This document shows, piece after piece, positions 44,247 through 51,357 of a stretch of DNA of 64,000 bases. Every line of letters starts with the position of its first letter. Positions within the stretch are counted from its first letter, which is position 1. The translations under genes and the position numbers were made by a program. The notes below the pieces were generated by a model that did not search any database, was not told where the DNA came from, and saw nothing but the letters and a program-made list of their open reading frames with translations. Origin of the DNA: Peptococcaceae bacterium BRH_c8a (GTDB lineage: Bacteria > Bacillota > Desulfotomaculia > Desulfotomaculales > Desulfallaceae); assembly GCA_000961575.1 (NCBI GenBank), contig LADP01000039.1, positions 88,375 to 152,374 of the forward strand. The letters run 5' to 3'.

Positions 44247-45485
44247 ATGACTGATGATGACAAGTTACTACAGCAGGATGAAGTTGATGCTCTAATAAAA
44301 GCTGCCCAAACCGGGCATGAACCCCAAATTGAAGATCTTAACCACAGCGAATCGGATATTGCACCCGAAATGAATGCTGACAGTTTAGAAGCTGCGCAAC
44401 CGGACGAACCGGCTGCACCCGTGGATTCGTCTGTTACAGATCCGGCCGACTCGCTGACAGCCGAGGAGATTGACGCCCTGGGCGAGATTGGCAATATATC
44501 CATGGGTTCTGCGGCCACTACCCTTTCGCAGTTGTTGAATAAACGGGTGCTGATCACCAGCCCGACTGTTACTACAACCAATAAAAATAGTTTTTTAAAA
44601 GGGTTTAATATGCCCTATCTGGTGATTAAGATTAAATTCAAGCAAGGTTTTGAAGGCTACAACGTCCTGATTATTAAACAGCAGGACGCTATTGTAATGG
44701 CTAATTTAATGATGGGCGGTGACGGGACAGACTTGCCCGAAGAAATTTCAGAGATGGAAATTAGCGCCGCCTCTGAAGCCATGAATCAGATGATCGGTAC
44801 GGCATCCACCTCCCTGGCGGATCTGCTTGGCACTAATATAAATATTGCTCCGCCTGAGACGTCACTGGTCAAGGAAGCAGCTAAACTGGAAATAGACTTG
44901 CCCTTTACCGACCCCATTGTGGTCATATCCTTCAGGATGAATATCGAAAACTTACTGGATACAAATATAATGCAGGTTATTGATCTACCTACCGCCCGGG
45001 AGCAATCCGAACTGTTATGGAAAAGTTTCAGCGGATTGGATGACGATGAAGAGACTGACATAGCAAATGAGGAAGCAGGATCTACGACCGAGCTGCAGGA
45101 AATAATTTTAGATACGCCGGAAGAAAATGCGTATACCGAACCAGCAACGCCGCAAACACTATACCAGATGCCCTCTTACAGTGGTACACCGGCACCGCAA
45201 GTAGACCAGGACAAACTTAATCTGCTGCTGGATATACCGCTAACGGTGTCCGTGGTACTGGGCAGAACCCAAAAACCAATTAAGGACGTTCTGCAGATGA
45301 CACCCGGAGCCATTGTGGAATTGGAAACTTTAGTAGGCGAGCCGGTGGAAATACTAGTTAACGGCAAATTGGTGGCACGAGGGGAAGTGGTTGTGGTAAA
45401 CGAGAATTTCGGCGTCAAAATAACCAACATCATTTCCGCCCGGGACAGGATTAGCACACTGAACGCCGAGCCTGGTCTGATATAA
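44247..45485 (+). CDS. fliY: Flagellar motor switch phosphatase FliY (CheC-FliN fusion)
   Basis: A 412-residue protein. ATG 44247 is chosen behind AGGGAAGG; the longer frame overlaps fliM. It has an N-terminal CheY-binding-like helix LLQQDEVDALIKAAQ, then a CheC-type phosphatase with EIGNISMGSAATTLSQLL and EAMNQMIGTASTSLADLL, a flexible linker (about 275-320), and a SpoA domain (about 325-405). FliY is the Gram-positive switch protein. Last gene of the motility supercluster. Confidence 0.95.
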   Translation: MTDDDKLLQQDEVDALIKAAQTGHEPQIEDLNHSESDIAPEMNADSLEAAQPDEPAAPVDSSVTDPADSLTAEEIDALGEIGNISMGSAATTLSQLLNKRVLITSPTVTTTNKNSFLKGFNMPYLVIKIKFKQGFEGYNVLIIKQQDAIVMANLMMGGDGTDLPEEISEMEISAASEAMNQMIGTASTSLADLLGTNINIAPPETSLVKEAAKLEIDLPFTDPIVVISFRMNIENLLDTNIMQVIDLPTAREQSELLWKSFSGLDDDEETDIANEEAGSTTELQEIILDTPEENAYTEPATPQTLYQMPSYSGTPAPQVDQDKLNLLLDIPLTVSVVLGRTQKPIKDVLQMTPGAIVELETLVGEPVEILVNGKLVARGEVVVVNENFGVKITNIISARDRISTLNAEPGLI

Positions 45486-45501
45486 CAGATTCACCAAAAT
45501 C

Positions 45502-45548
45502 AAAAGGGTAAGCACCAATTCAACAAATTAGTGCTTACCCTTTTATTT
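45502..45548. terminator. Strong terminator closing the motility cluster
   Basis: AAAAGGGTAAGCAC (45502-45515) and GTGCTTACCCTTTT (45531-45544) are perfect 14-bp arms followed by T-rich sequence. The A run on the other side also lets it work for the converging minus-strand gene. Confidence 0.92.
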
Positions 45549-45575
45549 ACACTCTAATTTATTTACACTCTAAGA
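45542..45575. repeat. Tandem 16-17-bp TTTATTTACACTCTAA repeat
   Basis: The word TTATTTACACTCTAA occurs twice in a row just after the terminator, in the gap between fliY and the converging DUF1015 gene. Confidence 0.75.
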
Positions 45576-45607
45576 ATGCCTTGCTTTATTAAGACCGTGC
45601 TCATAAT

Positions 45608-46909
45608 TCAAAACTTGTTGATTACTAGTCCGGTTATTAGTTTAGGGTAAAAGAAAGTTGATTTTTGGGGCATCTTTTCCCCATTTTCAGCTACCGTTGT
45701 CACTTCAGCTATGCCGGTGGGGTTCATTAGGAATGATGCCCTGCACCTGCCCTCTTCCACTGCCTGGACAGCTTCCCCGGCATCCCTGGTGTACTGCACA
45801 GCCGCACCGCCGGCCAGAGCATCCTGCCCGATGCCCATAACATTATCCAGGATTAACTTCTGCAACACCGAAACGTCCAACCGGCACCAGGCCGGGGAAC
45901 GATCAGCCGGCATTTTTTGTTCAATTATTTTTTCGTCCTTCAACTGCAACACAAAAAAGTTTCCAGCCCCGGTATAAAGGCCGAAAACCCAACCGTTCTT
46001 GTTCCCGCCGGGGCTGTCCAAACCGACCTTTTTTGCCATATACGCCAGCACCCCGTCTACATCACGCTCTGAGACCCTCTCCACCAGGAAGTCCTGCTGC
46101 AGCGCCTCCAGCAACTCGTCAGGTTCTACCTTTGCAGATACAATTAACCGGTGCGTGGGCAACACGACCAGTCCGGGATCATAAAGGTTGACCAAAGTCA
46201 TCATCACATGGCCGGCAGCGTCATTTTCCCGGGCATAATTGAGTGCCGTTTCGTAACGGTGGTGGCCATCGGCGATAAAGATAGGCCGTGGTTCCATGAG
46301 TTCCCGCACCTGCCTTAGCACATCCGGGTCCTTGACCACCCAAAGGCGGTGACCCTGGCCCCATTCGTCAACAAATCTTATTTCGGGGGCGCTATCAACG
46401 GTCACCTGGTCGAGCAGGCGGTCGATGGTTCTTGACTGGTCGCTGTATAAGCCGAAAATAGGGCTGAAATTAGCTCCGCAGGCTTGCATTAAAGCCAATC
46501 GGTCGGCCTTGTGCCCCGGCATGGTCTCCTCATGGGGAAGCACCACGCCCTTTTCATACGGTTCCAGCTTAACACCGCAAATGATCCCGGTGCGCTCCAT
46601 TTCCTGCCCGGCCACGGTAAACCGCTGGCGGTACAGGTAAATAGCAGGTTCTTCCTCCTGACTAAGCACGCTTTCATTTTGCCAGCGGCAGAAATAATCT
46701 GCTGCGCGGGTGTAACGGTTTTCGGTTTCGCTATCTGTCGAATTTTGCTTGCCGTATTCCAGTCTGATGATATTAAAAGGACTGCGGTTATAGTACCCTT
46801 CCTGTGCCTCCCGGTCTATCACATCGTATGGTGGTGTTACCAAATCCTTAATAGCCCCGGCCTTTCTTTCATCATAGCGCAAGCCGCGTAGGGGTATAAT
46901 CCCAGCCAT
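45608..46909 (-). CDS. DUF1015 family protein
   Basis: A 433-residue protein starting MAGIIPLRGLRYDERKAG, with LVTPPYDVIDREAQEGYYNR and the conserved FIADGHHRYETALNYARE. These are clear signatures of the DUF1015 family. The biochemical role is not known to me; in other Clostridia such genes often sit near serine metabolism. GGAGGG stands before the start. It converges on fliY and is the first minus-strand gene, marking the end of the flagellar region. Confidence 0.92.
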   Translation of the reverse strand: MAGIIPLRGLRYDERKAGAIKDLVTPPYDVIDREAQEGYYNRSPFNIIRLEYGKQNSTDSETENRYTRAADYFCRWQNESVLSQEEEPAIYLYRQRFTVAGQEMERTGIICGVKLEPYEKGVVLPHEETMPGHKADRLALMQACGANFSPIFGLYSDQSRTIDRLLDQVTVDSAPEIRFVDEWGQGHRLWVVKDPDVLRQVRELMEPRPIFIADGHHRYETALNYARENDAAGHVMMTLVNLYDPGLVVLPTHRLIVSAKVEPDELLEALQQDFLVERVSERDVDGVLAYMAKKVGLDSPGGNKNGWVFGLYTGAGNFFVLQLKDEKIIEQKMPADRSPAWCRLDVSVLQKLILDNVMGIGQDALAGGAAVQYTRDAGEAVQAVEEGRCRASFLMNPTGIAEVTTVAENGEKMPQKSTFFYPKLITGLVINKF

Positions 46910-46968
46910 TTATTTTTCCCTCCTGCATTATGTATCGTTTTTTCTATAATTGGGACATTCATACTTTA

Positions 46969-46998
46969 GGGACATTCCTTCGAAGAAGGTGTGTCCCC
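46969..46998. repeat. GGGACATTCC hairpin (REP-like)
   Basis: GGGACATTCCTTC folds onto GAAGGTGTGTCCC with two weak pairs and a GAA loop. An extra half-unit GGGACATTC lies at 46952. It occurs between divergent genes. Confidence 0.6.
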
Positions 46999-47113
46999 TT
47001 TCCGCTTTACCCTCATATTTTACCACAGCAGCCATTTAAAAAACAGGCTGGCCGTTAGTTGTCATATTTGCACCCACTTCCAAGTATAAATTTTATTTGA
47101 AGGGGGCGATAGC

Positions 47114-47809
47114 ATGAACACGAGGTGGTTGATTTTTAATCAAAAAAACATTTTAATTGCGGCCGTCATTTTGGTGCTGTTATTTGTAGCGCTCCGTGCT
47201 ACAGAATCTTTTCGCACCCGGGCTGTGCAAAACCCGGAGGAGTTATTCCACGCGGCCCTGGTAAACACGCTAAGCAGTCAGTCTTTTTGTTTTAGCGTGC
47301 AGGTTAAAATGAGCGATCGGGAAATTTCAGCTATTGAGGGCAAAAAAGCGGCACCTGACGGAGTTCATATCGTGGGAACCATGCAAAATACACCGGTGGA
47401 GTTCATTCACGTCGAAGGACAGGCGTATATCAAAGGTTACTGGTCTGACAATTGGTCCGTATTACCGGAAAACAGCCTGGTGAACTCGGAATTATTTATT
47501 ACCGAGTTAAACCCTTTGGGTAGTTTCGTATTTAGGGATATCCCGGAAATTAGATATTTGAATTCGGAAAAAGTAAACGGGGAGAAACTGGACGTACTGG
47601 AACTGCGGCCGATAGTAGAAAACCCTTTGATGGAGATGAACTACGATGATTTTGTTTACCACGTGTGGGTGGAACCTAAAAACCAGGTCATAAAAAAAGC
47701 ACACATCACGGCAGCAGGTAAAAACGGCAGCAGGGACAGGCTGGATATTGTAATTGAACTGTGGGACTACAATAAACAAATTAAAATTTTGCCACCTGAT
47801 TATCTATAG
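47114..47809 (+). CDS. Membrane-anchored hypothetical protein
   Basis: A 231-residue protein with one N-terminal membrane helix (about 11-27, KNILIAAVILVLLFVALRA) and a long extracytoplasmic domain of mostly beta character (for example HVEGQAYIKGYWSDNWSVLP). It resembles the LolA/LppX-type shape of secreted proteins that measure or carry a ligand, but I cannot name the family. AAGGGGGCGA lies before the ATG. Its end overlaps the converging gene by 10 bases. Confidence 0.75.
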   Translation: MNTRWLIFNQKNILIAAVILVLLFVALRATESFRTRAVQNPEELFHAALVNTLSSQSFCFSVQVKMSDREISAIEGKKAAPDGVHIVGTMQNTPVEFIHVEGQAYIKGYWSDNWSVLPENSLVNSELFITELNPLGSFVFRDIPEIRYLNSEKVNGEKLDVLELRPIVENPLMEMNYDDFVYHVWVEPKNQVIKKAHITAAGKNGSRDRLDIVIELWDYNKQIKILPPDYL

Positions 47810-48387
47810 ACTTTAAAATCTATGATTGCTATATCGTTCTTAAAATCAGCGGGAGGGCTGGTTGGGCCCAAGCTTGTATTATCGAAGATTACGTAATATA
47901 TCCCGGCGTCTACCCGGTGCGATTTAATAACATGGTCAACACTAAATGAGGACAGTTCTGCAATATATTCATATTCTTGATCGGTAAACTGGCTAAAGCC
48001 CTTCTTCCAGAGACCGTAATTTTTACTGTTGAAAAAAAACACGTCCACATGGGGGCCCGATTTTACGGCATAATCGATTGTTAATTCGGCAGGATCTTTT
48101 AGTTTCACCTGGTACTGCCTGTAATGGTCTTCCATTACCTGTACATCCTGATGATCATAAATAATCAACGGCTGACCTACAATTTTTTTAAGGTTTTCCT
48201 TGACCAGCTGTTGATTATCGCTCAGTTGAAAAAACCACAGCCAGGCAATAGCACCTAAAAAAACCATTGCAGTTAAGGCCAATTCCCATCGTTTTTTGCC
48301 CCTGCCCCGTTTATTACCACACCTGGGGCAGGATGTAGTCGTGTCTGTAATTAATGCTCCGCACTTTTCGCATTCCTTAAATGCCAT
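47800..48387 (-). CDS. Zinc-ribbon membrane protein, hypothetical
   Basis: A 195-residue protein. The start is placed at MAFKECEKCG (48387) because GGAGG precedes it; the longer frame from 48459 lacks a site. An N-terminal zinc ribbon (CEKCG...CPRCG, residues 6-25) is followed by a membrane helix at about 35-53 (ELALTAMVFLGAIAWLWFF), then an extracytoplasmic domain with no family that I recognise. Role unknown. Confidence 0.75.
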   Translation of the reverse strand: MAFKECEKCGALITDTTTSCPRCGNKRGRGKKRWELALTAMVFLGAIAWLWFFQLSDNQQLVKENLKKIVGQPLIIYDHQDVQVMEDHYRQYQVKLKDPAELTIDYAVKSGPHVDVFFFNSKNYGLWKKGFSQFTDQEYEYIAELSSFSVDHVIKSHRVDAGIYYVIFDNTSLGPTSPPADFKNDIAIIDFKVYR

Positions 48388-48494
48388 AGCAATCCTCCGA
48401 AAATTTATATTAATCCATTTCAACTTGTTTACAAATAATCCTTTGTTTATGACAGACACAATAAGGTATTAATACTAGGCACATCCAAAAAGAT

Positions 48495-48535
48495 AAAAGC
48501 CAGCTTCCGCAATTAGTTGCGAAAACTGGCTTTTG
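48495..48535 (-). terminator. Terminator of tRNA-Trp
   Basis: Read on the minus strand: AAAAGCCAG, inner TTTTCGCAA/TTGCGGAA, CTGGCTTTT, then TTATCTTTTT. A strong hairpin right after the tRNA. Confidence 0.85.
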
Positions 48536-48610
48536 TGGCAGGGGAGACAGGACTCGAACCTGCAGCCTACGGTTTTGGAGACCGTTGCTCTACCATTGAG
48601 CCACTCCCCT
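48536..48610 (-). tRNA. tRNA-Trp (CCA anticodon)
   Basis: Read on the minus strand, the acceptor stem AGGGGAG pairs with CTCCCCT. The D-arm has GGCTCAATGGTAGAGC, the anticodon loop has CTCCAAA (anticodon CCA), and the T-arm has GGTTCGAGTCC. The discriminator is G and the 3' CCA is encoded. 75 bases, with all cloverleaf stems intact. Confidence 0.97.
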
Positions 48611-48634
48611 AAGACATTTAATATAGCAAAAATC

Positions 48635-48663
48635 ATTATAGATTAATATTTAGGCCCAGTCAA
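48635..48663 (-). promoter_or_regulatory. Sigma-A promoter of tRNA-Trp
   Basis: On the minus strand: TTGACT (48663-48658), a 17-base spacer, TATAAT (48640-48635). It starts transcription about 20 bases before the tRNA. Confidence 0.88.
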
Positions 48664-48843
48664 GGGAAATATGTGGTGAGAACAAAGGATTTTTACCATC
48701 TCAAAAGAATATATACTAATAAAACGCGAAAAAACCGCAACATCGTCGCGCGCTTTTTGTAATTTAAATTTTACTCCCTGCCTTAAAATAAAACAAGGGT
48801 CTAACTTAAGGGCAAATTAGTTAATAATGCAGGAGGTGGTTAT

Positions 48844-49782
48844 ATGGGCCCCAAAATCGGCGTATTACTGGGCGGGCGTTCAGCAGAAAGGGAAGTGTCG
48901 CTGCGAACAGGCGCAGCAATACACAGGGCACTTCTGGAAAATGGGTACGACGCAGTTAAAATTGACGTGGACGTTAATATAGTAGAAAACTTAAAACAAC
49001 ACGGCATAGAGTTGGCTTTTATAGCTTTACACGGTAAGTATGGCGAAGACGGTGCTGTCCAGGGCATGTTGGAAATGCTGGATATACCGTATACCGGCCC
49101 TGATGTGCTGGCCAGCGCCATAGCCATGAACAAAATTGCCACTAAAAAAATATTGCTGGCCGAAGGCATCCCGACACCTGATTACCGCGTTGTTAGCAGC
49201 ATTGAATATCAAAGCCAGCTGCTACCTGTTATAGAACAAAAGATAATTGAACTGGGACTGCCGGTGGTTATAAAGGCGCCCACTCAAGGATCCACCATCG
49301 GCATAACTTTCGTACATGCCAAAGATGAAATCAAGGCCGGATTGGAAGAAGCCTTCAAGTACGACCCCGTAGCTCTGGTGGAAAAAATGGTACCGGGAAT
49401 TGAAATCACCGCATCGGTGCTGGGTAACGAAGACCCGCAGGTTTTACCCCTAATTGAAATCGTCTCGAACACCGGGGTTTATGATTACGAAGCCAAATAC
49501 ACTGTCGGTATGAGCGAGCACATCATTCCGCCCCGGGTAAGCATGGAAATTCAGGACAAAATCAGCGTGCTGGCCCGCCAAACATACCTGGCCCTGGGCT
49601 GTCGGGGTTTGTCCAGAGTTGATTTTATGGTGGACGATGCCGGCCAATCTTACGTGCTGGAAGTCAACACCATCCCCGGCATGACGGAAACCAGCCTTTT
49701 CCCGGACGCAGCCCGGGCGGCAGGTATTTCTTTTCCGGCGCTGGTTAAAAAATTGGTTCAGTTAGCCCTAATCAGAGGTTAG
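48844..49782 (+). CDS. ddl: D-alanine-D-alanine ligase
   Basis: A 312-residue ATP-grasp enzyme that makes the D-Ala-D-Ala dipeptide for peptidoglycan. GGRSAEREVSLRTGAAI at the N-terminus, ALHGKYGEDGAVQGMLE, and C-terminal FMVDDAGQSYVLEVNTIPGM are diagnostic. The omega loop YDYEAKYTVGM keeps the Tyr expected for D-Ala rather than the His of D-lactate ligases. Ribosome site AGGAGGTGG. It stands alone, between the tRNA and the GalT-like gene. Confidence 0.95.
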   Translation: MGPKIGVLLGGRSAEREVSLRTGAAIHRALLENGYDAVKIDVDVNIVENLKQHGIELAFIALHGKYGEDGAVQGMLEMLDIPYTGPDVLASAIAMNKIATKKILLAEGIPTPDYRVVSSIEYQSQLLPVIEQKIIELGLPVVIKAPTQGSTIGITFVHAKDEIKAGLEEAFKYDPVALVEKMVPGIEITASVLGNEDPQVLPLIEIVSNTGVYDYEAKYTVGMSEHIIPPRVSMEIQDKISVLARQTYLALGCRGLSRVDFMVDDAGQSYVLEVNTIPGMTETSLFPDAARAAGISFPALVKKLVQLALIRG

Positions 49783-49801
49783 AGGTTAGAATAAAGCACT
49801 A

Positions 49802-49935
49802 AAAAGTGCGCAATATCTAGGTTCGTGTCATTCTGAATGGAACGAAGTGAAATGAAGAATCTATAAAGGCGCTTAAATACTAAGATTCTTCGCTACGCTC
49901 AGAATGACAATCTTGCCTATTAGGCACTTTTTTTT
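49802..49935 (+). terminator. Long terminator-like hairpin enclosing repeat copy 4
   Basis: AAAAAGTGC at 49802-49810 can pair with GCACTTTTT at 49924-49932, which ends in a T run. The hairpin repeat 49826-49909 lies in the loop, as if it had inserted into a ddl terminator. GCACTAAAAAGTGC at 49797 may form a small alternative stem. Confidence 0.55.
49826..49909. repeat. TGTCATTCTGAATGG hairpin repeat, copy 4
   Basis: A longer, diverged copy: TGTCATTCTGAATGGAACGA and GAAGAATCT on the left; AAGATTCTTCGCTACGCTC then AGAATGACA on the right. Confidence 0.8.
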
Positions 49936-49970
49936 GCTGGACAAGCTTTAACTAGGAGGTACTGTTTGTA

Positions 49971-51011
49971 ATGACAATAAAATTTTCCCGTACCCAAAAC
50001 GAGTCCGTTTATTTGGATCCTCGTAAAGATTTTGAGCCGAAAACAGTGGTCAGTGAAACACGCCGCGACCCACTAACCGGCCAGATATCACGTATTTTCC
50101 CTTTTCGCAAGCTGATGCTGCACCAGCACGACTGGACGCCGTTTGTTGAAGAATCCAAACAAAAATTTTGCCCTTTTTGCCCGGAGGTAATGGAGCGGGT
50201 TACCCCCAAGTTCCCGGCGCCCATTGCCGCCGAAGGCCGCATCAGGGCCGGCGATGCGGTGGCGATTCCCAACCTTAATCCGTACGGAAAGCACGCTGCT
50301 GTGGTGATTATGACAGACCGGCATTACGTGCCCATGCATGAAATAGATATTCAATTAATCGCAGAAAGCTTTCGGGCCGGCCTGATATACCTGCAGCGGG
50401 TCGCTGCAGTTGACCCGGATGGTGCCCGATACGGCTCAATTAACTGGAACTATATGCCTTACTCCGGCGGTTCTTTAATTCACCCGCACCTGCAAGTGCT
50501 TGCCGAACCAGAGCCATGCACATTTGATAACCGAATGATTATGGCATCTGCCGAGTACGCCAGGAACAATAAAAATAATTACTGGACTGACCTGGTGGAA
50601 ACCGAAGCGGCCAGAGGCGAAAGGTATTTGGGAAAAACCGGGCGGGCCCAGTGGCTGTGCGCTTACGCTCCGCGGCATGTAGGAGACGTGCTGGGCATTA
50701 TGCCGGGCAGAAGAACCATTGATGATATTACTGACCAGGATCTGAACGAATTAGCGGCAGGTCTTATAAATGTGATTAGATACTACGCAAGCTGCAATAT
50801 TCCTTCGTTTAACACTGCCCTGTATTTAGCTCGCCAGGAAGACGAAGGTTTTACTGCACACGTAAGGATTGTGGGCCGGTTTACCATTTCCCCCCTGGTA
50901 GGAAGCGATATCACCCACATGCAGATATTGCATGATGATCCCTGGACGGTAATTCTGCCCGAAGTAGTGGCGGAGGAGATAAAAAAAGAGCCCCTTAATC
51001 AGTTTGCTTAG
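49971..51011 (+). CDS. Galactose-1-phosphate uridylyltransferase-like protein (HIT superfamily)
   Basis: A 346-residue protein with zinc-ligand CPFC in KQKFCPFCPEVMER, IPNLNPYGKHAAVVI, and the catalytic HxH in GGSLIHPHLQVLAEP. These fit the GalT branch of nucleotidyltransferases that transfer UMP between sugar phosphates. No other Leloir genes are nearby, so the true sugar is uncertain. ATG behind AGGAGG. Confidence 0.83.
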   Translation: MTIKFSRTQNESVYLDPRKDFEPKTVVSETRRDPLTGQISRIFPFRKLMLHQHDWTPFVEESKQKFCPFCPEVMERVTPKFPAPIAAEGRIRAGDAVAIPNLNPYGKHAAVVIMTDRHYVPMHEIDIQLIAESFRAGLIYLQRVAAVDPDGARYGSINWNYMPYSGGSLIHPHLQVLAEPEPCTFDNRMIMASAEYARNNKNNYWTDLVETEAARGERYLGKTGRAQWLCAYAPRHVGDVLGIMPGRRTIDDITDQDLNELAAGLINVIRYYASCNIPSFNTALYLARQEDEGFTAHVRIVGRFTISPLVGSDITHMQILHDDPWTVILPEVVAEEIKKEPLNQFA

Positions 51012-51083
51012 GGGTAGGTTCTATAATTCACACTGGCCCACTTAGTAAGCGTTGTTCTTACTATTAAGAAGGGAATTACACTC

Positions 51084-51124
51084 CCGGCGAAGAATATATT
51101 TTACTAGAATATTATCGCCGGAGG
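51084..51124 (+). promoter_or_regulatory. Hairpin covering the ribosome site of the zinc-ribbon gene
   Basis: CCGGCGA (51084-51090) pairs with TCGCCGG (51115-51121), with AATAT/ATATT extending inside. The right arm includes the first two G of the ribosome site GGAGG (51120-51124). Confidence 0.5.
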
Positions 51125-51132
51125 TGTTAAAG

Positions 51133-51321
51133 ATGGCTGAAAAAAAATGCATCATGTGCGGTAGGTTATTTGACCCCGACCAGATGGCGCAAGACAATAA
51201 AAACCCCTATCTGGACGACGACGATGACATCCCCAAAAAGGTGCCTTCATTTTGCCAGCTATGCGAGGCAAAAATCAGGTATGAAGCCGATGACACAAAA
51301 AAAGCAGCCAAACCGATGTAG
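51133..51321 (+). CDS. Small zinc-ribbon protein
   Basis: A 62-residue protein. The start is taken at ATG 51133 behind GGAGGTG. Two CxxC pairs (CIMCG and CQLCE) about 33 residues apart suggest one zinc site, and the middle is acidic (DDDDDI). The ribosome site is partly covered by the hairpin at 51084-51121. The function is not known. Confidence 0.75.
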   Translation: MAEKKCIMCGRLFDPDQMAQDNKNPYLDDDDDIPKKVPSFCQLCEAKIRYEADDTKKAAKPM

Positions 51322-51357
51322 TAATTGACATTTATATATTAACAGGAGGAGAATTAT

